DNA from: Andalucia godoyi
Lineage: Eukaryota; Discoba; Jakobea; Jakobida; Andaluciidae
Direction of reading: 5' to 3'
Length of the DNA stretch: 64,000 nt
NCBI GenBank assembly: GCA_009859145.1
Contig: VRVR01000016.1
Span: 131,780-195,779 of the forward strand
Shown here: positions 9,546-20,900 of the stretch, in pieces
How positions within the stretch are numbered: the stretch's first letter is position 1
Layout of the letters: each line of letters opens with the position of its first letter
Position numbers and translations under genes: made by a program
Notes under the pieces: model-generated
What the model was told of the DNA's origin: nothing
Databases searched by the model: none
The model's input: only the letters and a program-made list of their open reading frames with translations

Positions 9546-10605
9546 GTCTTTCCTTCTCCAAAAAAGAATAGCAGCAATAATAATAATAATAACAGCACCA
9601 ATGTAGCAATAAGAAAAACAAAAGAATAGAGACAACAAGAACAAGAGAAACTCCTACGCAGGAATGTTGCTTGTTTTTGAAATCAAAAAAGAAGGGTAGG
9701 ATGAAAGGATGAAAGGATGAAAGAAAAATATGAAAGAACCCCAAGATTAAAAAGATGAACAAGATAAAATTATAATAATATGCAATACAAAATATTAATA
9801 TGCAAAGTATGATTGGCAAAGTTGAGAAGAAGAAAAAGAACCGACTGTTTCGCTCGGATTTTGGCAAGCGGCATTTTCAGCGGCAACCGTGAAAAAAAAA
9901 AGCCGTCGATTCACCGCGTTTTCCCGTCCTCCGCCTCCTGTAGTTGCCTGGTGGGTCTTTTATTATTTTTTTTTTACAGCCGGCAGATTCTGCTTGAAGC
10001 AAATGATGGTCGGACGATGCTGTTTTTTGGGGCGGACGACGAGGAGGAAGAGAACGACGCGCATCGAAGAGCGTGTAGTGCGTCAGGAAAGCGGATCGTG
10101 TGCATTCGAAGTGGGCAGGCTGCGAGCGTGCATCACTAGTAATCGGAGCGATTGTATTCCTCGTGTATCAGAAAAACAATATTTTAAATTCAAAAAATTA
10201 ATAAATAATCAGATTATAAGAGTCTCCTGTTCTCTTTCATTCTGAGATCCAGAGCGGTCAACACCTGTTTTTTCTGCAACCCGCAAGGCGGCCTGTATCT
10301 CTCTGTACGCAGAACACAAAACACAGAATACAGAATACAGAATACAGAATACAGAATACAGAACACAGAATACAGAACACTGTCGGAAACACTGCACGAA
10401 ACATTTTCTTTCCTGTCGTAAAAATTGGCCGCCCTAACGTTTCTTGTCTCCATATCTTTCAGCAAAAAAGAACCAAACGGAAAAGACGTCTTTTGCATGT
10501 TTATCCGAATGGTGCTATAAAAAAAGAGCGCGCAGTGCATCCTAATCGACCTTGTAATTAAATTTCCCGTCCCTCTCTCGTCTTGGTTGGAAACGTTGCT
10601 GGACG
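9546..10605. other. Long divergent intergenic region
   Basis: This separates the ABCG gene (minus) from the next plus-strand gene, so it should hold both promoters. It is A+T-rich, with AAT/TAATA runs at 9570-9600 and 9765-9800, a GATGAAAG triplication at 9700-9722 and poly-T near 9965. No coding sequence is convincing. Confidence 0.5.
10314..10380. repeat. Short tandem repeat, ACAGAATAC-type units
   Basis: About eight imperfect copies of an 8-9 base unit (ACAGAATAC/ACAGAACAC), ~250 bases upstream of the gene at 10606. The frames across it give repetitive YSVFCIL peptides and are not genes. Confidence 0.9.
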
Positions 10606-13209
10606 ATGAGCGAGCCACCTCCAGCGTCCGCGCAGAAAAGAGTTGTTCGGATTCCCGTTGATGCGCGTCTTTTGCGGTCCATGTCGCCCGAACAACTGTC
10701 TCTGCAACTGAAAAAGGCTGGTGTGTTGGACCATTTTCTGGAGAAGTCGAATGGCAACCACGGCACGGAATCTTTTCCGCATGGAGGAGCGTCTTCTTCT
10801 TCTTCTTCTTCTCCGCTTCATGTCGTGTCTACCAATGTGCTCATTGAAAAGACTATGGAAAACGCAACATCACCTGGCAGTGCACGTCGAGAAGGCTACA
10901 CCAACAACGAAAAAAGGAATAATGTCAATGACAACAGTAATAACACGAGTGCAGGTAGGAATAGGAATAGAAGCAGTACGAGTCCAAGGTTTCAGAGTCC
11001 GACGTATGCTTCGACGCTGCATCAGTTTCAGTCACCACGGTCTCCGAGTCCTACGAGAAGTCAGTCGAGACCGCAATCACATGGGCAGCAAGGGCATTAT
11101 GTCCCATTCGATCAGAATGGACAGCCACAAACAGGAGATGATCGCCATCCAAACTTGTGGCCAATGTTGCTGAGACGGTATGTCGAGCGTGAGAATGGTG
11201 CGTTTCGATCTCCTCCGAAATCGAATTCGAGAACGGCATCCCCAGTGAAATCCGTACGTCGGACAAGCCCGTCGATCGCAATGTCTCCTGGCCGACTTCA
11301 ATCTCCAGATTCTAGAAAACAGAGCCAGAGCCAAACTCACCACCATCCACATCCTCATCCTCACCATCTTCAAAATGGAGCGCCGTCTCCTCGAAGTCAC
11401 GCTGTTTCACCGTTGCGAGCGACTCCCGGAAAGACCGGAAATGGCCACAGCCACAATCGGCTGGTGTCTCCCACCAGGAATACGGCAGCGTTCTCTCCTC
11501 CGCACAGCGCACGAAAAGATGTACTCGGATCCGAGAAGAAAAAGGTTCCAAAGACATCACCAGTAAGAGATGCTGTCAACCGATCGTTTGTGGATGAGGC
11601 AGTGTTTGCAGACTTCACGGAACGGATACCTCCCATTGTGGATGTAGTGTACAAGAAAGCGGCGAACTGGACCGTCAAAATCGTATCGGAGTTCATGGAC
11701 TTTTGCATTCGATGGAACGGTTGGAGAGGAAAGGAGGTTTCGTTTGCAAACCTGTTGAAGACCTTTTTTGAGAAGAAACACGGACTTGTCGACATTTGGT
11801 CACAGGTTGCGTGGGATTTTGCGTTCAACCTGGGCAGACAGCGCACAGAGTTGCTTGAGCTGGAGACAATTGCAAAGTTCATGGATGGATCGTACTCGCT
11901 GGATGATTTCAGAGCGTACGTCGACGCACGTGTGCTGGTGTCCAACGAGTTGTTTTACAAATCTCCGCCACAGCTCAAGCATCTTTCCCGTGAGGAATGC
12001 AAGAAGGTTTCCAAGGCTTTTGTGGTTCAGATCGTAGGAGATCCGCGGTATCTCGGAAAATTCTGGTCTTTTGTTCGCGGCTGGTTCGAAAGTGGAAACG
12101 ATAGCATCGAGCTTTCCCGATGGCTTGCGTTTGTTGCGCATTTCTTCCATGCGGTGTACATGCAGATCCTGCCTTCCATGATAGGGTCCCCGGGCTCCCC
12201 ATCCGTGGCGCACCAGTCTACCGCAGAGTCGATTGACCTGCCCTCGTCAGTTTGGACAGATTCGTCGCCGCGACAAGCACGCCTCTTTGAGAAACTGAAA
12301 GAGATGCATGTCCCGGACTCCTCGCGCGCCGCAGGTGCGCAGCACTACATGGATCCGCATTCGGGCAGAGAGCCGCGTCAACGCAGCCCCCGGAGAAATT
12401 CTCCGCCGCGTCGTTCCACCGTCGATCCGGCATACGGATTTGCGGACAAAGTACAGCAGCAGCACCCGGGTCGTGGGGAGCAGTTCGCTCTCAGCGCTGC
12501 GGATGTTAGTGCGATTGAGAATATCAACGCGGATACGTCCATGGCCGCGATCCGTCCAGCTCCCGTGGAAGTGAAGTCGCAAGAGAAAGAAAGAGAAGAC
12601 ATGTTTTTCGAGTTGGAACGCATTGTCATGTCCTTTCCGGCCTGTGTGAAGTTGTCTGTGGACGAGCCTTCGTTCTTTTTGGATTTTCTGTACCGCCTGG
12701 CCGGCCAATGCCATGCATATCTTCTGGTTCTTACCCATGGAGTTTCTTACTTTTCCCATCCCGCATTCGCAAAGGTTTGCACTGTTCTATTTCAGCGGGT
12801 TTCTGACATTTTCGACGCGTTGACTGTCAACAAAACGGAGATGATTCCAAGAAATATGCCCTCAACCTTGTCCGACGTGTTGGCCCGTCATCGAGAGGCA
12901 GAGTCGAATCTATCGCTGTCCGTTGACGTCGCTATGACGTCTGTGAACGAGTTGTTCGATCGAGTATGCAAGGCAATTATCGGATGCACTCATGTCCGTG
13001 ACGAGGTGGAACCCGCTTGCGCATTTGCTGTCTATTCGATTGAAAGCGTTGCCGGAAAGGAACTTGCAATGATTGCGGGTGAGGAAGATCTGAACGGGAA
13101 GTTTGCAGAAATGAACCTCCTCGAACCGGTTCCTGACAATTTTGCCTCGGACCAACAGCACGTTGCCGTTCATGAAGAAGTTCATCGGTCTGACGCTTCT
13201 GAAATATAG
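10606..13209 (+). CDS. Large unrecognised protein: disordered N-half, helical C-half
   Basis: An uninterrupted frame of 867 residues from ATG 10606. Residues ~1-320 are low complexity (poly-Ser, Asn-rich, SPSPTRSQSRPQS and HPHPHPHH runs). Within them is a short amphipathic start, LLRSMSPEQLSLQLKKAG, that could be a docking helix. Residues ~330-560 (FADFTERIPPIVDVVYKKA onward) and ~660-840 (ELERIVMSFPACVKLSVD onward) look folded and mainly helical, split by another disordered linker. No catalytic motif or transmembrane segment is evident. The disordered/folded alternation suggests a scaffold, but I do not recognise the family. Confidence 0.75.
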   Translation: MSEPPPASAQKRVVRIPVDARLLRSMSPEQLSLQLKKAGVLDHFLEKSNGNHGTESFPHGGASSSSSSSPLHVVSTNVLIEKTMENATSPGSARREGYTNNEKRNNVNDNSNNTSAGRNRNRSSTSPRFQSPTYASTLHQFQSPRSPSPTRSQSRPQSHGQQGHYVPFDQNGQPQTGDDRHPNLWPMLLRRYVERENGAFRSPPKSNSRTASPVKSVRRTSPSIAMSPGRLQSPDSRKQSQSQTHHHPHPHPHHLQNGAPSPRSHAVSPLRATPGKTGNGHSHNRLVSPTRNTAAFSPPHSARKDVLGSEKKKVPKTSPVRDAVNRSFVDEAVFADFTERIPPIVDVVYKKAANWTVKIVSEFMDFCIRWNGWRGKEVSFANLLKTFFEKKHGLVDIWSQVAWDFAFNLGRQRTELLELETIAKFMDGSYSLDDFRAYVDARVLVSNELFYKSPPQLKHLSREECKKVSKAFVVQIVGDPRYLGKFWSFVRGWFESGNDSIELSRWLAFVAHFFHAVYMQILPSMIGSPGSPSVAHQSTAESIDLPSSVWTDSSPRQARLFEKLKEMHVPDSSRAAGAQHYMDPHSGREPRQRSPRRNSPPRRSTVDPAYGFADKVQQQHPGRGEQFALSAADVSAIENINADTSMAAIRPAPVEVKSQEKEREDMFFELERIVMSFPACVKLSVDEPSFFLDFLYRLAGQCHAYLLVLTHGVSYFSHPAFAKVCTVLFQRVSDIFDALTVNKTEMIPRNMPSTLSDVLARHREAESNLSLSVDVAMTSVNELFDRVCKAIIGCTHVRDEVEPACAFAVYSIESVAGKELAMIAGEEDLNGKFAEMNLLEPVPDNFASDQQHVAVHEEVHRSDASEI

Positions 13210-13328
13210 TTTCCATTTCTCTCCGTTCCACTCTTTTCCTTTTCTATTTTTTGTTTCTGATCTCCTACGCCATTTTGTACATCAATCGCCACCACCACAT
13301 AAAGAACATGCACATTTTCTTTTCGTCT

Positions 13329-15132
13329 TTATTTAACAGGCGCTTCCCCTTTCTTCTCAGCTTCTTTCGCTTGGTAATACTTGGTGGACTCCTTGAAATA
13401 CTTGTTTGGATGACCGTGGGGAACGTCAGATACGTATCCGGGGTGCGTAGCATCGAAGTATCGCTGGCAAGCGACTTCGTAGTGCTGGTTCCGCACCAAA
13501 TCCAGAATCTCTCCGATGACATTCTCGGTTGTGCCGTATCCAGCCAATGTCAGTTTGAGCTGATTTGCATCTTGGTGTTTGAAAGGACACCCATGGTGAT
13601 CACCATAGGATGGACCTGGATTTGTGATGATCTTTCTGCATGAGTACGGTGTGTAGTCGACCCGGCGACCTTCTTGGCCATAGTTGTGTCGGACGTTGTA
13701 CGCGTACGTCTTCTCAAACTTGTCCGCTCCAACCCCCTGTCCAAACTCGCTCCTCCAGAATTCGAGAGCGTGCTCCAACGACAATCCAATGCCTTTTAAA
13801 AACAGCCCATACTGCATGCGCCCGCCGTGCTTCAGGTGATGGACAGCCCGCAGCTGGAAATGAATCGACCGCATGCACAAGGGGAACGAACGCGTCGCAA
13901 GATGATCCAATTGCGCAGGAAGTACTTGCTGATTGCCCGACGCATCCCATTCCTGCTGTGAAGCCGAGAATCTCTCGGAAAGCGTGTTGAGAAACGGCAG
14001 TAATCTGTCGGCCTCCATCTCGATCATCCCTGGTCTGGCTTTAAAGGTCATATTCAAGGACTCGGAAAGAACCTGTCGAAACCGCGTCACAAGAAGCGAC
14101 ACGAGTGAGTCACGCTCTACAAAAGCAGTTCCTCGCGACAAGAACACCCTTCTTGTTGACACAAGATCCAACACCTGGGTGAAGTGCACTTTGTAGAATT
14201 CCAGCGGTTCGATGGTCGTGCATCCTGGAATGAGGGAGCGCAGCTGATCCTCGAACATTTTCTTTTCTTCGGGCAGCGCCTTTTCACCAGGGATCTGGTT
14301 GGCTTTCAGAAACTCCTCTTTTTCAGCCGGACTCAGCATTGACAATCTGAATTTGAACAATGCGCACTCCTGAGTTAGAAACCATCGTCGCAGTGCCTCA
14401 CTACACCCTCCCAATTTCAGTAAAAGAAGACAAGAAAAACCCATTAGAAACAAAACGCATAATATTAAAAAAGCCAGCAAGAAAGAAAGGAAAAGGCTGC
14501 GGGAAAGAATAAACCATGCATACTTCTTGCAGTAGACAAGCCGCAAAATGAAATGCGAGAGGTTGTCTTGGGCGAGATCGTCGAGAAACGCAAATTTCTT
14601 CAGCGTTGCGCGTGTGTCCGCCTCAGTGGCCTTTCCTTTCAGTTTCAAAGTCTCAAGTTCACGCAGCACTGGGAGAGGGAAAGAGGGATTGAACAATAGC
14701 AAGCACGAACGATGAGCAATCGAGGCACATGTAAAGTTGGATACAAATGCAATCAAGGAAGATGAAGACGAAAAAGAAAAGGAAAGAAGAAAAAAGAAGG
14801 ACGCATACTTTTCAAACGGCGAATAGCAACATCTTCAAATTCCTCGACAGTGATTTCATGAACAGGCGGCACAGTGTACATATTCATCCATCCTGAACCA
14901 CCCAACGAATCAGTCAGTATCACATCATATCATCCTTTCCATTCAATGCGATCGCGCATGCCAACAATATCTGCAACAATAATGAAATGAGAATAAGAAT
15001 AAGAAATTCCATACCTTGGCGATCAACTGACGACAGATCAATCTGCACCATTCGTCTCATCGAAACTGCTCCAGATGGGGTAGCAGGAGTAGAAGGAACA
15101 TTCTTCTGAGCACGATTCACTAAACGCTTCAT
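13329..15132 (-). CDS. PRIM2: DNA primase large subunit
   Basis: Four exons: 15015-15132, 14809-14892, 14524-14668 and 13329-14400, joining to 1419 bases (472 residues). Donors are GTATGG, GTATGC and GTATGC. Exon 2 gives MYTVPPVHEITVEEFEDVAI, exon 3 holds NLSHFILRLVYC, and the last exon contains GQGVGADKFEKTYAYNVRHN, all typical of PRIM2/PriL. The four Fe-S cysteines are present in order: SFPLC, YTPYSC, HHGCPFKH and YEVAC. The protein partners the catalytic primase and Pol alpha to make RNA-DNA primers, and its C-terminal 4Fe-4S domain grips the primer-template. The splice junctions restore the conserved reading frame each time, which supports the exon model. A short C-terminal extension after the Fe-S domain is Lys/Glu-rich. 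Confidence 0.93.
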
Positions 15133-15795
15133 GATGACGCAACGCCGGACCAGATCACGCACACTAAAGAGAAGATAGGATAAAAGCAGTTGACAAATGA
15201 CAAAAGAAGACGACGAAATCGCAGGGGAAAATGACGGGGAAAAGCTGATCCATGAAGAGGATTTTGGCGGGAAACCGAAAAAAATGAAACCTAAAACAAG
15301 CTTGGTTTCCCCGCTCAGTTCAAGGATCAATTTGATGCTTGCGTCGTGGGAAACTCGTGTCCCCTAATTTCCCTTGTGGATGTTTATTGTGTGTGTGTGC
15401 ATGTGTGTGTGTGCACGTGTGTGTGTATATGTTTGAGAAAGGGCTCTAAACCAGAGAAGTTCTGTTGCGTTAGAAGAATCTGATATAGATACATACTGCG
15501 GTGGTGCACTGTAGAGAACGCAGTGTATCCCGATTAGAAAAAAGGCCTTCATAAGCTATTGCTGGTTTTACTGTTTTCATTTTTCACTGATTTGATTTTC
15601 CTGCTTTTCCATTTATTTATTATTTTAAATTTGTATTTTTGTTTTGGATTTGGTGTGCACAGAAGAAACACAGTCGGCACAGCTTGACAGAGAAAACAAA
15701 CAATCACAACGAACTTTTCACAGGAGATTTACGTTTAATTTTTTTCTCTTCTCCTTCCTCTTTTTTTTTTTTTTTGGTGTTTGTGTGTGTTGTGG
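15133..15795. other. Divergent intergenic region
   Basis: This lies between PRIM2 (minus) and the RUS gene (plus). It contains (TG)n-type sequence at about 15388-15430 and pyrimidine runs just before the next gene. No gene is seen. Confidence 0.5.
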
Positions 15796-17454
15796 ATGAT
15801 CTGTGCGTTTCGACCGTCTCTGTTATCTCGGTCGATTATTCAGAAATCAAAACATTATAGTCTACGAAGTCCATGTATTCGGCTGTTTTCGAATGGGACT
15901 GAGCGCATGACTCCGCCCGTCTCGCCGAACCCACCGAGTGCTTCACTGGATTCCGAAGCAGGAAGTGTTGGCGAGATGTCCTCCTCCTCCTCCTCCTCCT
16001 CCTCTTCCTCCTCCTCCTCCTCCTCCTCTTCTTCTTCTTCTTCTTCTTCTTCTTCGACTACGGCGAACGCATCGGACGTGAATCCTGAGCGGAAAAAGGT
16101 GTTTGAAACATTTCGAATTGAAGAGCATTTGGAAGATGCAAAGAAGTTTGTGTATTTTGTTCATTCGGATCACCGAATTGACGAGAAGAAAGTGGTTGAT
16201 GCTCGTAGTCGACGATCGAAGCACCCCAGGTGGATTGATGCGGGGCTGATGTATGTTCGAAGCGCGCTGTTGCCGAAGGGATATCCACACACCGTGTCAT
16301 CTGATTACGCGAGATGGCATTTCTGGCAAGCTTGTCAGCAAGTGTGCTCTGCGTTCAACGGCGTCATGTCCACCCACGCATTGTTGACAGCTCTCGGAAT
16401 GGGCTCTTCGGCTCGTTCTTCGGCTTTTGGTGCGGTTGCACAGTGGGTTCTGAAAGACGGGCTGGGGAATTTGGGCAAGATTCTTTTTGGGTGGAGGTAC
16501 GGCTCCATTTTGGACTCGGATTCAAAAAAGTGGAGGTTTCGAGCTGACATATTCTTCAATGTCGGAGTGGCGATGGAGATATCCACGTTGTTTGCACCGA
16601 GCGCATTCTTGCCTCTCGCAGTGTCTGCCAATCTTGCAAAGGGCGTTGCGGCGGTTGCAGGCGGTGCAACCAGAGCTAGTATTGTCAAGTCGTTCTTGCA
16701 CGGCGAGAACATGGCGGATGTGGCAGCGAAAGCAGAGTCCCAGTCCGTCATTGCTTCTCTAGTAGGAATGTTGATGGGCATCGCTGCTCTGCCCTTTGTT
16801 TCTCATTCTAGCTTTGCTGTGGTTCAGGTGGTCGCCCTCTCGACGACGTGCCACATCATGTTCAACTACATGGCCGTTCGCCAAGTGTACCTTCCTACTC
16901 TGAACAAGTTCCGCACAACGACTGTCATGCACGGCTTCTTGAATGAGCAGATAGTTCCGTCACGAGAAGAGGTGGCAAGCGTCGAGAAGATTATGTTTCC
17001 CAACGAAGAACAACGCCCATTTCTTGTCGTTGGACATCAGTTCCGGTTTGCTTTTGCTGGCAAGCAGGACGCTGTGAATCCAATCTTGGACATGTTTCGG
17101 CACGACGCGTATCTGCTGACTCTGAATCGCCAGAGTTTGCACATCATTTTCAGAAAAGATGTTTCCACGGAATTCGTCCTTCGCGGGGTGTTCCACGCTG
17201 CTTGCGTGCAGTATGTGCTTAACAAGATTGGTGGTCGGTCGACCTACGTCATGCTTCGAAATGCTGTTCTTGATTTGGAAGAAGAGCTAAAATTACTTCG
17301 CTACACTCAAGAGATGTGCCAGGAACAGTTTCCTGCTCTGATGAAGGGAATGCGAGAAAAAGGCTGGAATCTGAACCAACTTCTCATCGATCTCGGTCCG
17401 ACTCGCCTCGACTGGCATGCTTCTTCAGACTCCATCCACGAAAGCAAGACGTAG
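15796..17454 (+). CDS. RUS/DUF647 family protein (root UVB sensitive; human RUSF1 relative)
   Basis: A single-exon protein of 552 residues. I chose ATG 15796 because MICAFRPSLLSRSIIQKSKH is basic, Ser-rich and free of acids, like a mitochondrial presequence. The next in-frame ATG is 15907. A poly-Ser run of ~25 follows. The DUF647 core begins with LLPKGYPHTVSSDYARWHFW and continues FNGVMSTHALLTALGMG, VLKDGLGNLGKILFGW and SDSKKWRFRADIFFNVGVAM, the family's most conserved blocks. Several hydrophobic helices follow. RUS proteins are membrane-associated and in plants act in early seedling and vitamin B6-linked responses. Their biochemistry is unresolved. Confidence 0.88.
   Translation: MICAFRPSLLSRSIIQKSKHYSLRSPCIRLFSNGTERMTPPVSPNPPSASLDSEAGSVGEMSSSSSSSSSSSSSSSSSSSSSSSSSSTTANASDVNPERKKVFETFRIEEHLEDAKKFVYFVHSDHRIDEKKVVDARSRRSKHPRWIDAGLMYVRSALLPKGYPHTVSSDYARWHFWQACQQVCSAFNGVMSTHALLTALGMGSSARSSAFGAVAQWVLKDGLGNLGKILFGWRYGSILDSDSKKWRFRADIFFNVGVAMEISTLFAPSAFLPLAVSANLAKGVAAVAGGATRASIVKSFLHGENMADVAAKAESQSVIASLVGMLMGIAALPFVSHSSFAVVQVVALSTTCHIMFNYMAVRQVYLPTLNKFRTTTVMHGFLNEQIVPSREEVASVEKIMFPNEEQRPFLVVGHQFRFAFAGKQDAVNPILDMFRHDAYLLTLNRQSLHIIFRKDVSTEFVLRGVFHAACVQYVLNKIGGRSTYVMLRNAVLDLEEELKLLRYTQEMCQEQFPALMKGMREKGWNLNQLLIDLGPTRLDWHASSDSIHESKT
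15979..16055 (+). repeat. TCC/TCT triplet repeat inside the RUS coding sequence
   Basis: About 25 serine codons, first mostly TCC and then TCT, forming a poly-Ser linker between the N-terminal leader and the DUF647 domain. Confidence 0.95.

Positions 17455-17457
<3 letters not shown>

Positions 17458-17548
<91 letters not shown>
17458..17548. repeat. (CT)n tract followed by (GT)n
   Basis: About 80 bases of CT dinucleotide start just after the RUS stop codon and pass into a short GT tract. The same compound (TC)n-(TG)n structure occurs at 45420-45479 beside the assembly gap. Confidence 0.95.
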
Positions 17549-17908
17549 ATGTGCGCGCGCGTCTGTCTCATTGTATCCCAATGTATTCTATTGATTGTAC
17601 ATTTTTTTCTCCACTCTTCAGACATACTGGGAACTCAAAACATGACGGAGATCGCCGGGAATAGAACAATAAGAATCTCAAAAAGCCGCTGTAACCAAAT
17701 TCTGATTTCTGGCGCCCAACAAATTCGGAATTGGCGCGTATGGAAAATTCCGGGCTTCTATTTCTCTTTCGTGTCCTCGGGACATTTCCTGTCTTTCTTT
17801 CTTTCTTTCTTCCTTTCTTATTGAATTTCCCCCCTCTCTCTTTCCAATCTTTTCTCCTTCTCTTTTCTGTCATCTTACGATCTCGTTGGAGCCAATCCTT
17901 TTATTTAA
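17549..17908. other. Intergenic, upstream of POLD1
   Basis: A region containing a TTTC-rich pyrimidine stretch (17790-17880) directly before the POLD1 start, as often seen at core promoters in compact genomes. There is no gene. Confidence 0.45.
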
Positions 17909-20900
17909 ATGTCCACAAAACGTGAAAATGATTCTCCTTCAGAACCTGGAGCAAAAGTAGCCCGCATAGCGCCGGCGTTCGACGATGACGATTTCCTTCT
18001 CGATGAAGACTTTGCATACGAACCACAGCAACATTCTCAAGCTTCTCAAAATGCAGCGGGTTTTCCTCCGGTTGCGGCACAAGCAACTTCAAAGTCTCTC
18101 TCGATTACAACGAACTATTCTGCGAAAACGAGTGCTACTTCCGCAAACTCGGCGCTGCCGAATCCGTCGTCTGCAGCGAAGAAACCCGGGTTCCATTCTG
18201 GGAGCGGCGGTCATCCGTCAAGCTCGGCGAAGCCGTCTAATCCAAGCAACAGCTACGGAAGCAAGAACGGGTCTCAAGAGAAAAAACCTTTTGTTCCTCG
18301 AAAACGGAGGAATGATGATGACGATGACGTGGGTGACTTTGGAGACGAGGATGAGGACAATGATGTTGATGACATTGGTATAGATTTTGAAGACGACATG
18401 ATGGAAGAGGGCGAAGGATCTGTGCTGGATGAGACTGCTTTTGGGGACCGTGCTCGATCAAGATATGATGACCTGATGAAGCAACTGGCACCGATCCGAG
18501 ATGCGAATGACGAAGAAGAGTTGGATCGACGGTTTGCATGGATGCGGCCGCCATTGACAAAGGTGTCGGATCCCAGTGAAGAATCCATTTCGTTCATGCA
18601 AGTTGATATGGATTACACAGTAGGACCGGCATTGGACGATGTCCCATTGTTTGTGGATCACAAGAAGCCTGGAAAACGAAAACAGGTGCCCATTGTCCGG
18701 ATGTTTGGAATCACAAAAACGGGAATGTCTGTTTTGGCACACATCTATGGATTTGAGCCATATTTCTACATTGAATCACCCCAAGGATTCTCGGATTCTG
18801 AAATGGCGACTCTTGTCCGGATTCTCAACAACTATCTCATGAAGAAGGATTCGAAGAACGATCCAGACAATCTGCCAGTTTTGCGAGTTGAGGCAGAGTC
18901 GAAACAGTCCATCATGTACTACCGTTTCGGAGCACAGCATACGTTTTTGAGGATTACAACGTCGTTGCCAAAGTTTGTGCCGGAGTGCAAATCAGCGCTG
19001 GCGAAGGGATTTGAATTTCCGGGTCGCGGACCATTGCAGTTCACAACTTACGAATCGGACGTACTGTTCATTCTGCGTTTCATGATCGACACCGACGTTG
19101 TCGGAGGAAATTGGATCGAGCTTCCAGCCGGAAAGTATTTGTACTCGGGAGATAATTCTCGCACTGTGTCCCAGAAAATGAGGTCGATGTTCACAAGTGC
19201 TTCGATGAGTGACTGGAAACTGCCTCCTCGCACATCTGTTTCGCAGTTCGAGGTCTGGGCACATTACAGGGATTTTATCTCGCATGCTCCTGTGGGTGAA
19301 TGGGCTCGCATCGCGCCGCTCAGGGTGTTCTCATTTGATATTGAATGCGCTGGACGCAAGGGAGTCTTTCCGGAACCAGAGCATGATCCTGTGATCCAGA
19401 TTGCAACAGTTGTGAACCACTATGGTATTACCTCTGTGTCCTCAACGGCTGCGGTCGCGTCTGAGGATGAAGACGATGCCCCAGACAGACTGGCAAACAA
19501 GTATCGGCCAACGGTGATCAGGACGGTGTTTACTCTTGGCACGTGTGCACCGATTGTTGGAAGCGATGTCATTCCCTGCAAAACCGAAGTGGAACTGCTG
19601 TCCCGATGGCGGGAGTTCTTTACGCTGGTTGATCCCGATTTTGTCATTGGGTACAACATTGCAAACTTTGATCTCCCGTATCTGCTTGACCGTGCCGACA
19701 AACTCGGTCTCAAGAACTTTGCGCACTTGTCCCGAATTGTGGGACTGCTATCGAAAGCAAAAGACACTCGTTTCTCGTCGGCTGCATACGGTACGCGAGA
19801 ATCGAAGGAGGTTTCCATGCCTGCTCGAGTCACGTTCGACGTGATGCAAGCCGTGCAGAGAGACTACAAGCTGTCGTCGTACTCTTTGAACGCGGTGTCT
19901 TCCCATTTCCTCGGAGAGCAGAAGGAAGACGTGCATCATTCGATCATTTCGGAATTGCAGGAGGGAAACGAAGACACTCGAAGACGCTTGGCTGTGTACT
20001 GTCTGAAAGATGCCTTGCTGCCGCTTCGAATTCTCGAACGATTGATGATGGTTCCGAATTACCTCGAAATGGCTCGTGTGACAGGTGTTCCGCTTGGATT
20101 CCTTCTCTCGCGCGGTCAGCAGATCAAGGTCATTTCGCAGCTTCTTCGCAAAACGAAAACCCGGAACATTATCATGCCGACTTATTCAAGGAAGGCAGAG
20201 ACTTCGGAAACGTACGAGGGAGCCACTGTTATCGAGCCAAAGAAGGGGTTTTATGAGAAGCCAATCGCAACTCTGGATTTTGCTTCCCTGTACCCGTCCA
20301 TTATGATGGCCCACAATTTGTGCTACACAACTCTTGTGCGCCCCTCCGACGTCAGCAAACTGTCCAGTGTCGATGAAAAGTTGCGCGAACAGGAATGGGC
20401 GAGAACGAGGAGCGACGCTGACGGTGCATTGGATGAAGTGTCTGCAGATCCAATTGCGTATCGAAAGACTCCAAATGGGGATGTTTTTGTGTCTGCAAAA
20501 TTGCAGAAGGGAATTCTCCCGGAAATTCTCGAAGAACTTCTAGCTGCGCGTAAGCGAGCAAAGCAGGATCTCGCAAAGTCCACGGATCCGTTCGAAAAGG
20601 CCGTGTTGGATGGAAGGCAGCTTGCGCTGAAGGTCTCTGCGAACTCGGTGTACGGATTTACCGGTGCCACGGTAGGAAAATTGCCGTGTTTGGAAATTTC
20701 ATCGTCCGTTACGGCGTTCGGCCGAGAAATGATCAATCTCACCAAGCAAACAGTGGAATCCGAGTTTCCAGGAGCGGAAGTTGTTTACGGCGATACAGAT
20801 TCCGTCATGGTGTCCTTCCCAGTTGGGCAGGATGAGGTTGCAAAAGCAATGGAACTCGGTCGGATTGCTGCCAAGACAATTACCAGCAAATTTCAACGGC

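Noticed and set aside
14865-14885. CAGTGTACATATT, similar to the Fanzor terminal 17-mer
   Set aside because: It lies in PRIM2 exon 2, where it encodes conserved MYTV. Only 9-10 bases match, by chance.
17384-17625. RERERE and SLSLSL frames
   Set aside because: Translations of the CT dinucleotide tract, not genes.
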